Of a stretch of 64,000 bases of DNA, positions 1 to 10,300 are shown in pieces. How positions within the stretch are numbered: the first letter of the stretch is position 1; each line of letters starts with the position of its first letter. This stretch comes from Actinoallomurus soli (GTDB taxonomy: Bacteria; Actinomycetota; Actinomycetes; Streptosporangiales; Streptosporangiaceae), in contig NZ_JAMXMV010000001.1 of assembly GCF_024055715.1 (NCBI RefSeq), forward strand, positions 806,001 through 870,000, written 5' to 3'. The position numbers and the translations under genes were made by a program. The notes below the pieces were generated by a model, which searched no databases, was not told the DNA's origin, and worked only from the letters and a program-made list of their open reading frames with translations.

Positions 1-1
1 C

Positions 2-2701
2 AAGTCGGTGCTGGACCCGGCCGGGCACGGCTGGGGCACTCCGGCGTGGGTCGACGCCGTCGAGGCGGCCCTGGACCAGGCGCAGCGGCGCGGCGTGACG
101 ATCGACCTCACGATCGGCCCGTCCTGGCCCGCCGCCGTGCCCACGATCACCCCGGACGACACCGCGGCGGTCAAGGAACTGGCGTACGGCGCGGTCAACG
201 TCGCGGCCGGCGCGACCTACAACGGCCCGGTCCCGGCGCCGAGCCGGGCGCCCTCCTCCGCGGCGAAGGTGAGCAGGCTCGTCCTCGTGCAGGCCGCGCG
301 GGTGAACACGGCCAACTCCACGCGCAAGGAGACCGGCCTGGACCTGGCCTCCGTGCAGGACCTGACCGGACAGGTCGTGGACGGGCGGCTGTCCTGGACC
401 GCGCCGTCCGACGGCTCCTGGGTGATCATCAGCCACTGGGAGCGGGGCTCGGCGCAGACGCCGGAGTCCGGGCCGCACACCGTTCCGGCGGCCTACGCCG
501 TCGACCACTTCAGCGCCGCCGGCACCAAGGCCGTGACCGACTTCTGGGAGAGCCACATCCTCACCCCGTCGGTGCGCGACCTGATCAAGCGGGCGGGCGC
601 CACGCTGTTCGAGGACTCGATCGAGATCGAGACCAAGGCGCTGATGTGGACGCCGGACCTGCCCGCGGAGTTCGCCGAGCGCAAGGGCTACTCGGTGCTG
701 CCGTACCTGCCCGCGATCACGCAGGACAACGGCAACCAGCTCTACGCGTACGAGGCCGCGCTGACCCGGCGCGCCCGCTACGACTACTGGGACGTCATCT
801 CCCAGCTGTTCAACGAGAACCACATCACGGCGCTGCAGGACTGGGCGCACTCGGTCGGCCTGCGGTTCCGCTGCCAGCCGTACGGGCTGAACACCGACGC
901 GATCGCCTCGGCCGGGATCCTCGACGTGCCCGAGGGCGAGTCGATCGGGTTCCACAACCTCGACGACTGGCGGAGCCTGGCGGGCGGCCGCGACATGGCG
1001 GGCCGGAAGGTCCTGTCCGGCGAGATGGGCGCCTACACCGGCGGCGCGTACAACACGACGTGGAAGAAGTTCCTGCTCACCGTCGGCGGCGCGTACGCGG
1101 CCGGGCTGAACCGCAGCGTCATCCACGGCTTCTCCTACGCCACCGCGCCGAACGTGAAGTGGCCCGGCTACGCCGCCTTCACCCCGTACAGCGGGGCGAT
1201 CGGGTACGCCGAGTCGTGGGGGCCGCGCCAGCCCACCTGGCGGCACATCAAGGACATCTCCGGTTACCTGCGCCGTGTCCACCAGGTGCTGCAGACCGGC
1301 ACTCCGCGCGTCGACGTGGCGGTCTTCCGGCAGACCGGGTACTCCAAGACCGGCATCGGCGTGTCCTGGTTCACCGCGACCGGCATCACGCTGGGCTGGA
1401 ACCACCAGTTCATCAGCGCGCCGCTGCTGGACCTGCCGAACGCCGACGTCCACAGCGGCCGGCTCGCCCCCGACGGCCCGCAGTACAAGGTCGTGTTCAT
1501 CGAGGGCGACCACTTCTACACCATGGACTCCACGCTGCAGCTCGGCGTGGCCCGGAAGCTGCTGAAGTTCACCAAGGCGGGCCTGCCGATCCTGCTGCTC
1601 GGCGACTGGTCCGCGCCGGTCGTGCCGGGCGTGGGGTCCGACGCCGAGAACGCCACGCTGCGGTCGGTCGTGGCGGACCTGCTCAAGCAGCCGAAGGTCA
1701 AGGTCGTCGCCACCCTCACCGACGTCCCGGCCGCGCTCGCCGCCCTCGGCGTCACGCCGGACGTGTCCTACGCGCAGAGCTCGACGCTGCTGAACTTCCA
1801 CCGGTACGACGATGACGACAACGTCGACTACTACTACCTGTGCAACGGCAAGCACGCCGAGACCGTCAAGCCGGCGGTCGCGCCGATCGACCACCAGGTG
1901 TCCTTCACCCGCAATCACAAGAACGCGGTGCCCTACCTCCTCGACCCCTGGACCGGAGAGGTACGGCGGGTCGCCCTCTACACCGAGGACGGCGACAAGG
2001 TCACGCTGCGGGTCGCCCTCCAGCCCGGCGAGGTCATGATCGTCGCGCTGGCGAGCCCCGGAAGCCTCGGCGACGCGCCCGGACGGACGCACGCCACCGC
2101 CACCGAGGCCGCCGAGGTCGTGCTCGCCGACGGCAGGCTCATGGCCCGCGCGACGAAGGGCGGCACCTACGCCACCACCCTGTCCACCGGCACGACGGTA
2201 CGGACGGAGATCCCGGACGTCCCCGCGCCGATCACGCCCGCGAGCTGGCAGCTGGAGGTCGAGGACCTGCAGCCCGGCGCGTCCGCGACCGAGACCAAGA
2301 CGGTCATGCACCGGCTGACCCTGGACTCGCTGCAGCCGTGGCCGATCATCCCCGAACTGGCGGACGTCTCGGGCATCGGCCGCTACACCACGACCGTCGA
2401 GCTGCCCCGGCCCTGGACCAGCGCGTACGGCGCGTACCTCCAGCTCGGCCAGGTCTTCGACACCTGCCGGGTCACGGTCAACGGCAGGCGGTTGCCGCCC
2501 GTCGACCAGATCAACCCGGTCGTCGACGTCGGCCCGTACCTGCGGGCCGGGACCAACACCATCACGGTGGAGGTCGCGACGACCCTGAACAACCGGCTGC
2601 GGGTCTCCGACCCGACGGTCTACGGCGTGGCGGCGCGCCAGGCGTACGGGCTCATCGGCCCGGTCAGCCTGGTCCCGTACGCGCAGGCCGTGATCGCCTA
2701 G
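2..2701 (+). CDS. GH106-like alpha-L-rhamnosidase, 5' end outside window
   Basis: The reading frame is open at the left edge, so the start and any signal peptide lie upstream; about 900 residues are visible. The protein resembles the GH106 type of large secreted alpha-L-rhamnosidases, which remove terminal rhamnose from pectin side chains such as rhamnogalacturonan. What is seen: an (alpha/beta)-barrel-like front half with acidic stretches FEDSIEIE and SGEMGA, and a C-terminal beta-sandwich typical of sugar-binding GH2-like domains (ending GTNTITVEVATTLNNRL). It is first of five glycosidases on this strand and is separated from the next by a strong hairpin. Exact specificity and catalytic glutamates cannot be assigned by eye; the GH106 call rests on overall resemblance. 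Confidence 0.75.
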   Translation, partial: KSVLDPAGHGWGTPAWVDAVEAALDQAQRRGVTIDLTIGPSWPAAVPTITPDDTAAVKELAYGAVNVAAGATYNGPVPAPSRAPSSAAKVSRLVLVQAARVNTANSTRKETGLDLASVQDLTGQVVDGRLSWTAPSDGSWVIISHWERGSAQTPESGPHTVPAAYAVDHFSAAGTKAVTDFWESHILTPSVRDLIKRAGATLFEDSIEIETKALMWTPDLPAEFAERKGYSVLPYLPAITQDNGNQLYAYEAALTRRARYDYWDVISQLFNENHITALQDWAHSVGLRFRCQPYGLNTDAIASAGILDVPEGESIGFHNLDDWRSLAGGRDMAGRKVLSGEMGAYTGGAYNTTWKKFLLTVGGAYAAGLNRSVIHGFSYATAPNVKWPGYAAFTPYSGAIGYAESWGPRQPTWRHIKDISGYLRRVHQVLQTGTPRVDVAVFRQTGYSKTGIGVSWFTATGITLGWNHQFISAPLLDLPNADVHSGRLAPDGPQYKVVFIEGDHFYTMDSTLQLGVARKLLKFTKAGLPILLLGDWSAPVVPGVGSDAENATLRSVVADLLKQPKVKVVATLTDVPAALAALGVTPDVSYAQSSTLLNFHRYDDDDNVDYYYLCNGKHAETVKPAVAPIDHQVSFTRNHKNAVPYLLDPWTGEVRRVALYTEDGDKVTLRVALQPGEVMIVALASPGSLGDAPGRTHATATEAAEVVLADGRLMARATKGGTYATTLSTGTTVRTEIPDVPAPITPASWQLEVEDLQPGASATETKTVMHRLTLDSLQPWPIIPELADVSGIGRYTTTVELPRPWTSAYGAYLQLGQVFDTCRVTVNGRRLPPVDQINPVVDVGPYLRAGTNTITVEVATTLNNRLRVSDPTVYGVAARQAYGLIGPVSLVPYAQAVIA

Positions 2702-2714
2702 CCGGTTCCCGACC

Positions 2715-2759
2715 CCGGGCCGGTCGCGGGGATCCTCCGTCTCCCCGCGCCCGGCCCGG
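2715..2759 (+). terminator. Long GC-rich hairpin between glycosidase genes
   Basis: Two 18-base arms (2715-2732 and 2742-2759) pair with one mismatch around a 9-base loop. It lies 14 bases after the stop of the first glycosidase and 51 bases before the next start. There is no U tract, as is common in actinomycetes. It could be a terminator or a stem that stabilises the upstream mRNA. Confidence 0.65.
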
Positions 2760-2810
2760 CCATCCCCGCTCAGATTCACCCTTCCGCACCACCAGAAATC
2801 CGAGGTCGCA

Positions 2811-4865
2811 GTGAGCCCCTGGAAGCGACGTCACCGTCTCGTCCTCACCGTCGCCGGACTGGCCGCCCTGGCCGCGCCGGCCCTGACCGTCCCGCCGGCC
2901 CTCGCCGGGACCGCCGCCGCGAAGGCGGTCGGGGCCCACCCGTGGGACGCCTACAACCTCTCGCCGAAGACCCGGACCGTACGGCCCACGGCGATCTACA
3001 AGACCAACGGGACCGTGACCGACCCGTCCGCCGTCCTGAGCGGTGAGACGACCCGGATCAGCGGCAACGGCTCGTACATCACCCTCGACTTCGGCAAGGA
3101 CGTCGGCGGCCTGGTCACGCTGCACTTCGCCGGCTCCGACGGCGCGCAGCGGGTCGGCCTGGCGTTCAGCGAGTCCTCCGACTACGCTGGCACCGACACC
3201 GACGCCTCCACCGGCGGGCCGCGCAAGACCGACGGCAACCTCTACGCCGACGTGAACGGCCCGACCACCTACACCACGCCCGCCCAGTACCAGCGCGGCG
3301 GCTTCCGCTACCTGACGCTGTTCGTCGCGTCCGACGGTGCCGTCGACCTGGACGGCGTGTCCGTGCACTTCACCGCGGCGCCGGCGATGAAGCACCCGGC
3401 GCAGTACGCGAACTACTTCTACTCCAGCGACCCGCTGCTGAACCGCATCTGGTACGCGGGCGCCTACACCGTCCAGCTCAACACGATCGACCCGAAGACC
3501 GGCCGCACCTGGGAGCCGCCGGCCGCGCTGTGGGACAACACCGGCGACGTCGGCGTGGGCGACACCATCCTCGTCGACGGGGCCAAGCGCGACCGCACCG
3601 TCTGGCCGGGCGACCTCGGCATCGAGATCCCGACGGCGTACGCCGCCTTCAACGACACCGTCTCGGCGCGCAACGCGCTCACCACGATCTTCCAGCACCA
3701 GAAGAGCACCGGTGAGCTGCCGTACTCCGGGCCGATGATGAACAAGTACGGCTCCGACACCTACCACCTGTGGACGCTGTCGGCGAGCTACGACTACTAC
3801 CGCTACACCGGCGACTCGGCGTGGCTGACGAGCGTCTGGGACGCCTACAAGCTCGGCGTCGACTACAGCCTCGCCAAGGTCGACGCGAACGGCCTGCTGT
3901 CCATCACCGGCACCGGCGACTCGGTCCGCATCCTCACCAAGGGCGAGAACTTCACCGCCAACGCCCTGCTGTGGCGGGTGCTGAACACCGGGTCGGAACT
4001 GGCCGCCGCGCGCGGCGACGCGGCGCTCGCCGCGTCGTACGCGAGCAAGGCGGCGGCGCTGAAGACCGCGATCAACAAGTACTTCTGGGACGACGCCGCC
4101 GGGGCGTTCAAGTACTACCCGACCCAGACGATCCATCCGCAGGACGGCAACTCCATCGCGGTCTGGTACGGCCTCGCCGACGCGGACCAGGCCCGGCGGA
4201 TCAGCGCGCAGCTCGCCACGAACTGGAACGACGTCGGCTCCACCGCCCCGGAGAACAAGGGCAACCCCGGCGTCTTCTCCGGCTCGCTCGAGGTCAACGC
4301 GCACTTCGCGGCGGGCGGCCAGGCCGCCGACCAGGCCGGCGTGGACCTGATCCGCCGCGAGTGGGGCTACATGCTGAACAACCCGGAGGGCACCCAGAGC
4401 ACCTTCTGGGAGTCCTACCGGGCGGGCGACACCTGCCTGTTCTGCAGCAACTACGTCAGCCTCGCGCACGGCTGGGCGACCGGCCCGACGCCGGCGCTCA
4501 GCTCCTACGTCCTCGGCGTCGCCCCCGACACGCCCGGCGGGACCACGTTCCACTTCATCCCGCACGTGGCCGACCTGACGTTCGCCCAGGGCCGGGTGAC
4601 CACCGAGCACGGCCCCGTGGACGCCTCCTGGCGGATCCACAAGGGCGAGTTCAGCGCGCACCTCGCCGCGCCGAAGGGCACGACCGGCCGGGCCGGCGTA
4701 CCGACGCTCGGCACGAGGATCCAGGTCTTCGTCAACGGGCACCTCGCCTGGAACGGCACCAAGGCCACGGCCTACGGCGCGCACACCGACGGCGAGTACG
4801 TCTACCTCGAGGGCCTGACCGCCGGTCACTACACGATCAAGACCACGGCGCTGGGGGGCAAGTGA
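2811..4865 (+). CDS. Secreted GH78-type alpha-L-rhamnosidase-like protein
   Basis: A 684-residue protein starting at GTG. Residues 1 to about 33 form a signal peptide (basic start WKRRHR, hydrophobic core, ALAG cleavage region). A beta-sandwich (about 60-185) precedes an (alpha/alpha)6 six-hairpin glycosidase domain with DGAKRDR at residues 256-262 and VWPGDLG just after, as in the rhamnosidase clan. A small C-terminal beta domain follows, as in Bac_rhamnosid_C. It is shorter than the other two GH78 proteins here and lacks their N-terminal accessory domains. Its stop overlaps the GTG of the next gene, so the two are probably co-translated. Expected role: extracellular release of rhamnose or a related sugar. 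Confidence 0.82.
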   Translation: MSPWKRRHRLVLTVAGLAALAAPALTVPPALAGTAAAKAVGAHPWDAYNLSPKTRTVRPTAIYKTNGTVTDPSAVLSGETTRISGNGSYITLDFGKDVGGLVTLHFAGSDGAQRVGLAFSESSDYAGTDTDASTGGPRKTDGNLYADVNGPTTYTTPAQYQRGGFRYLTLFVASDGAVDLDGVSVHFTAAPAMKHPAQYANYFYSSDPLLNRIWYAGAYTVQLNTIDPKTGRTWEPPAALWDNTGDVGVGDTILVDGAKRDRTVWPGDLGIEIPTAYAAFNDTVSARNALTTIFQHQKSTGELPYSGPMMNKYGSDTYHLWTLSASYDYYRYTGDSAWLTSVWDAYKLGVDYSLAKVDANGLLSITGTGDSVRILTKGENFTANALLWRVLNTGSELAAARGDAALAASYASKAAALKTAINKYFWDDAAGAFKYYPTQTIHPQDGNSIAVWYGLADADQARRISAQLATNWNDVGSTAPENKGNPGVFSGSLEVNAHFAAGGQAADQAGVDLIRREWGYMLNNPEGTQSTFWESYRAGDTCLFCSNYVSLAHGWATGPTPALSSYVLGVAPDTPGGTTFHFIPHVADLTFAQGRVTTEHGPVDASWRIHKGEFSAHLAAPKGTTGRAGVPTLGTRIQVFVNGHLAWNGTKATAYGAHTDGEYVYLEGLTAGHYTIKTTALGGK

Positions 4866-7396
4866 CCACGCGGAAGGGGATGAGCACGCCGTTCTCGCGG
4901 CGCGGGTTCCTCGGCGTGGCGGGCGGCGCGGTCGCGGCCGTCGGGCTGGCCTCACCGGCCCGTACGGCGCCGGCCGCGGACGGGAGCGCCGCCGTGGCGT
5001 CGGCGGCCCCGTCCGCCGCGCCGTTCCCGCTGAGCGGGGTCGCGCTGCTGCCGAGCCGGTTCTCCGACAACATGACCCGGACCTGCGCGTACCTGAAGTT
5101 CGTCGACGCCGACCGGCTGCTGCACATGTTCCGGGTCAACGTCGGCCTGCCGTCCACGGCGCAGCCGTGCGGCGGCTGGGAGGCGCCGAACGTCCAGCTG
5201 CGCGGCCACTCGACCGGGCACCTGCTGTCCGCGCTCGCGCAGGCGCACGCGAACACCGGCGACGACGCGTACGCCGCCAAGGCCCGCTACATCGTCGGCG
5301 AGCTGGCGAAGTGCCAGGCGGCGGCGCCGGCCGCGGGCTACACCACCGGGTATCTGTCCGCCTTCGAGGAAAAGGTTTTCGACCAGCTCGAGGCGGGCGG
5401 GAGCCCCTGGGCGCCGTACTACACCCTGCACAAGATCATGGCGGGACTGCTCGACCAGTACCAGCTCAGCGGCAACAGGCAGGCCCTCGACGTGCTGAAG
5501 GGCATGGCCGCCTGGGCCGACGCCCGCACGTCCACGCTGACCCACGACCAGATGCAGAGCGTGCTGCGCGTGGAGTTCGGCGGCATGAACGAGGTCCTGG
5601 CCAACCTCTACCTGCTGACCCGCGACCCGGCGCACCTGAGCACCGCGCAGCGGTTCGACCACGACGCGGTCTTCGGCCCGCTCGCCGCGCAGGAGGACCG
5701 GCTGGCCGGGCTGCACGCCAACACCCAGATCCCCAAGATCATCGGTGCGGTCCGCGAGTACGAGGCCACGGGCGACACCCGCTACCTCGACATCGCGCGG
5801 TTCTTCTGGAAGACGGTCGCCGAGCACCACAGCTACGCCATCGGCGGCAACGCCAACGCGGAGATGTTCTGCCCGCCGGACCAGATCGTCTCCCAGCTCG
5901 GCGAGAACACCTGCGAGAACTGCAACAGCTACAACATGCTGAAGCTGACGCGGCTGCTGTTCTTCCACGACCAGCGCCCGGAGTACATGGACTACTACGA
6001 GTGGACCCTGTACAACCAGATGCTCGGCGAGCAGGACCCCGAGTCCGCGCACGGGTTCTGCACCTACTACACCGGCCTGTGGCCCGGCACGCAGCGGCAG
6101 GTGAAGGGCGGGCTCGGCGCCGACCCCGGCAGCTACAGCAGCGACTACACGAACTTCTCCTGCGACCACGGCACCGGCATGGAGACGCACACGAAGTTCG
6201 CCGACTCCATCTACTTCCGGACCGGCCACACGCTGTTCGTCAACCTGTTCATCCCGTCCGAGCTGGAGTGGGCCGAGCGCGGCGTGCGCATCCGCCAGGA
6301 GACCCGCTTCCCGGACGAGGAGACCACCCGGCTCACCGTCAGCGGGGAGGGCAGATTCAGGATGAAGATCCGCATCCCGGGCTGGGCGCGCCACGCCCGG
6401 GTCCGGATCAACGGCCAGAACGCCGGCGCGGCCCCCTCCGGGAAGTACCTCAGGATCGAGCGGCGCTGGCGCGACGGCGACACCGTCGAGGTCACGCTGC
6501 CGATGGGCCTGGACTGGCGCAAGGCCCCGGACAACCCGCAGGTCCAGGCGCTCAGCTACGGCCCCGTCGTCCTCGCGGGCGGGTACGGCGGCACGCGGCT
6601 CACGACGATCCCGGCGATCGACCCGGAGTCCGTACGGCCCGGCGGCGACGACCTGACGTTCACCGCGAAGGCGGGCGGCTCCGACGTGACCCTCATCCCG
6701 TTCTCCGAGATCCAGCACCAGCGCTACACCGTGTACTGGGCGGTGCCGCCCGGTCCGGCCAAGCCGCGCCTGACCGCGCGGTACCCCTTCGACGAGGGGA
6801 GCGGCACGACGTCCAAGGACGCGACCGAGACCTGGCCGGACGCCACCCTCGTCGGCGGCGCGACCTGGTCGGGCGACGGCGCGGTCGCCCTGGACGGCAA
6901 GGACGGGCACGTCCTCCTGCCGCCCGGCCTGATCAGCGGCATGGCGGCCCTGACCATCACCGCCTGGGTGAACCCGGCGGAGCTCGCCAACTCGGCCCGC
7001 GTCTTCGACCTGGGCTACCACAAGGACACCTACCTGTTCCTCACCGTGCGCACCGGCCTGGGCAGGGCCCGCTTCGCCATGAAGATCGCCGGGATGTCCG
7101 CCGAGGACTACGTCGACGCCGCCGGCCCCATCCCGGCCGGCGCCTGGACCCACGTCGCCGTCACCATCGCCGACGGCAGCGCGGTCCTGTACTTCGACGG
7201 CGCGGAGACCGGCCGCAACGACGCTCTCGTGATGAGCCCGCTGCTGCTCGGCGCGACCCAGCTGAACTACCTCGGCCGTTCGCAGAACAAGAGCCACCCG
7301 TACCTGCACGGCCAGGTGGACGACTTCCGCGTCTACAACCACGCGCTGAGCGCCGCCGACGTCGCTGCGCTGCACGCCCAGGGAAGGAACTCGTGA
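4862..7396 (+). CDS. Tat-exported GH127 (DUF1680) beta-L-arabinofuranosidase-like enzyme with LamG domain
   Basis: 844 residues. I chose GTG 4862, which overlaps the previous stop (GTGA); an internal ATG at 4880 has its purine tract touching the codon. The N-terminus carries a twin-arginine motif SRRGFLG followed by a hydrophobic, Ala-rich segment, so Tat export is likely. Residues about 60-600 match the DUF1680/GH127 fold, including ENCNSYNMLKLTR. By analogy with characterised family members, E352 and C354 would bind zinc and C434 would be the nucleophilic cysteine. The second cysteine of the usual Cys-Cys pair is Asp here (C434-D435). Residues about 640-840 are a LamG/concanavalin-like jelly roll, likely for carbohydrate binding. 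Family use: removal of beta-L-arabinofuranose from plant glycans. Confidence 0.85.
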   Translation: MTTRKGMSTPFSRRGFLGVAGGAVAAVGLASPARTAPAADGSAAVASAAPSAAPFPLSGVALLPSRFSDNMTRTCAYLKFVDADRLLHMFRVNVGLPSTAQPCGGWEAPNVQLRGHSTGHLLSALAQAHANTGDDAYAAKARYIVGELAKCQAAAPAAGYTTGYLSAFEEKVFDQLEAGGSPWAPYYTLHKIMAGLLDQYQLSGNRQALDVLKGMAAWADARTSTLTHDQMQSVLRVEFGGMNEVLANLYLLTRDPAHLSTAQRFDHDAVFGPLAAQEDRLAGLHANTQIPKIIGAVREYEATGDTRYLDIARFFWKTVAEHHSYAIGGNANAEMFCPPDQIVSQLGENTCENCNSYNMLKLTRLLFFHDQRPEYMDYYEWTLYNQMLGEQDPESAHGFCTYYTGLWPGTQRQVKGGLGADPGSYSSDYTNFSCDHGTGMETHTKFADSIYFRTGHTLFVNLFIPSELEWAERGVRIRQETRFPDEETTRLTVSGEGRFRMKIRIPGWARHARVRINGQNAGAAPSGKYLRIERRWRDGDTVEVTLPMGLDWRKAPDNPQVQALSYGPVVLAGGYGGTRLTTIPAIDPESVRPGGDDLTFTAKAGGSDVTLIPFSEIQHQRYTVYWAVPPGPAKPRLTARYPFDEGSGTTSKDATETWPDATLVGGATWSGDGAVALDGKDGHVLLPPGLISGMAALTITAWVNPAELANSARVFDLGYHKDTYLFLTVRTGLGRARFAMKIAGMSAEDYVDAAGPIPAGAWTHVAVTIADGSAVLYFDGAETGRNDALVMSPLLLGATQLNYLGRSQNKSHPYLHGQVDDFRVYNHALSAADVAALHAQGRNS

Positions 7397-10300
7397 GCAC
7401 CACCCCTCTGCGGCGGATCTCCGCGGTCGCCGCGATCGTGGCCGCGTGCGGCACGGCCACGGCCGTGCCCGCCCTCGCGGCCGCCAGCCCCGCCGTCACC
7501 GGGCTGCGGGCCGGTGACCTGTCCGACCGGCTCGGCATCGAGGACACCACCCCGCCGCTGACCTGGCAGCTGACGAACTCCGGCACGGACATCACCCAGG
7601 ACGCCTACCAGATCCAGGCCGCGACCAGCGCGGACGGCTTCGACGACCCCGACCTGTGGGACACCGGCCGGGTCGCCTCCGCCGACCAGCGCGTCGACTA
7701 CGCGGGCAAGGCGCTCGGCAGCCGCACCCGCGTGTACTGGCGGGTCCGTGTGTGGACCACGCGCGGCGGCGTGTCGGACTGGAGCGAGCCGGTGTGGTTC
7801 GAGACCGGCCTGACCTCGGCCAAGGACTGGTCGGGCCAGTGGATCACGCACCCGGACTGGCGGTTCAAGGAGAAGCGGCCCGACCCGATCGTGGTGAAGC
7901 TGCCCGAGACGACCGCGCGCTACGTCCGGCTGAACGTGACCAGGCTGGGCCTGCCGCTGGTGGAGAACCTGCCGGACAAGACCTACCGGCTGCAGCTCGC
8001 CGAGCTGGAGGTCCGCGACTCCTCCGGCACCAACCTGGCCGCCGGTACGACGGTCACGAGCAGCGACACCGGCAACCAGGTCAACCACAAGTACCTGCCG
8101 AAATACCTGACCGACGGCACCGAGACGACCGACCAGGAGCTCGCGGGCTGGTCCAGCTCGGCGTACACCTCCGCCGACGTCTCCGCCAAGCCGATCACGC
8201 TGACCGTCGACCTGAAGTCGGTCAAGACGTTCGACCAGGTGCTGCTGTTCCCGCGCACCGACGTCCCGGCGGCCGGGGACAAGGTCCCGTTCGCGCCCGT
8301 CGACTACTCGGTCTCGACCGCCGACGACGTGGGCGGGACGTTCACGACCCAGAAGACGGTGACCGGCCAGGAGCCGCCGCGGTCGCCGGTCCCCGAGGCG
8401 ATGCCGATCTTCGCCAAGGACTTCTCGCTGCCGTCCGGCATCCGCTCGGCCCGCCTGTACGTCGCCGGTGAGGGCGTCTACGAGGCCGCGCTGAACGGCC
8501 GCCAGGTCGGCGACGCCGTCCTCGAACCGGGCAACACCGACGTCACCGACCAGGTGCCGTACGCGACGTACGACGTCACGAAGCTGCTGCGCGAGGGCGA
8601 CAACGCCATCAGCATGAAGCTCGGCAACGGCACCGCCAACGTCATCTCCACCGTCGACCGGTACCGCAAGTTCGCCCTCACCCAGAGCGACCCCGAGCTG
8701 ATCGCCCAGCTCGAGGTCACCCTGGCCGACGGCAGCGTGCGCCGCATCGTCAGCGGCACCGACTGGCAGACCACGCTCGGCGGCACGACCTTCTCCAACT
8801 GGTACGGCGGCGAGGACTTCGACGCCCGCCGCGAGCCGACCGGCTGGGAGCGCCCCGGCGCCAAGCGCGACGGCTGGGGCCAGGCCATCGCGGTGCCGGG
8901 TCCGGGCGGGGCGCGTGCTGACTCCGACCCCCCTACGGGGGCCCACCCCCTCCTCACGGGCCGCCTCCAGGAGCCGGTGCGCGTCCAGGAGACCCTCCAG
9001 GGCGCCAAGGTCGGGTCCGGCAATGGCTACCAGGTCTTCGACCTCGGCCGGAACATCGCCGGCTGGCCGGAGCTGACCATCCAGGCACCGGCCGGGACGA
9101 CCGTGCGGATGTACCCGTCCGAGAGCCTCACCAACGGCCGCGCCAACCAGTCGACCAGCAACGTCGGCGCCCCGATCTGGGACGAGTACACGACCAGGAG
9201 CGACGGCACGGAGACCTGGCACCCGCACTTCTCCTACCACGCGCTCCGCTACGTCGAGCTGCGCGGCGTGCCCGACGGCGCGACCGTCTCCGTCCGGGGT
9301 CTGGCGCTGCACGCCGACAACGCCTCGGCCGGGTCGTTCTCCTCGTCCAACGACGTGATCAACGGGATCCACACGCTGATCCGGCGGGCGATCGAGAACA
9401 ACATGCAGAGCATCCTCACCGACTGTCCGAGCCGGGAGAAGCTCGGCTGGCTGGAGCAGGACCAGCTCGTCTACGGCTCCCTCGTCGACAACTACGACCT
9501 GGCGGCCCAGCTCCGCAAGGTCGTACGGGACATGGCCGAGGCCCAGACCGACACCGGCCTGATCCCGTCCACGGTGCCGGACTACACGGTGCTCGCCGGC
9601 GCGTACCGCGACGACCCGAACTGGGGCGGCGCGTTCGTCGTCGGGCCGTGGAACCTGTACCAGACCTACGGCGACGCCGACACGATGGCCACGTACTACT
9701 CGGCGATGCAGAAGTACGCCTCCTACCTGGAGGCCCGCGCGGTGAACGGGCTGACCGACTACAGCCTCGGCGACTGGTACACCCCGGACCGGACCTTCCC
9801 GAAGTACGTGTCCGGGACGTACGGCTACTGGCGGGTCCTGGACACCATGTCCAAGATCGCCGGCGCGCTCGGCAAGACCGATGACGCGGCGGCCTACCGG
9901 GCCAAGGCGGACGCCGGCGCCAAGGCCCTCGCCGACAAGTACTACGACCCGGACACCGGCACGTTCGCCGGCGGCGGCCAGGGCGCCGAGGCGCTCGCCC
10001 TCGACATGGGCGCCGTCCCGTCGGACCAGCGGCAGCGGCTGCTCGACCACCTGGTCGCCGGCATCCAGGCGGCCGGGTACCACCTGCTGCTCGGCGAGAT
10101 CTCGCTGCCCAGCGTGTTCCGCGTGCTGCCCGACGACGTGATCTACAAGATCGCGACGCAGACGACCAGCCCGAGCCTCGGCTACCAGGTCGTGCACGGC
10201 AACACCACGCTCGGCGAGAGCTGGGACGGCGGCAGCGGCCAGTCGCAGGACCACTTCATGCTCGGCTCGATCGACGCGTGGTTCACGAGCGACCTCGCCG

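Noticed and set aside
2664-4955. Long minus-strand open frame of 763 codons opposite the second glycosidase
   Set aside because: It is Arg/Gly/Val-rich with no domain, and mirrors the GC-rich third positions of the real gene on the other strand.
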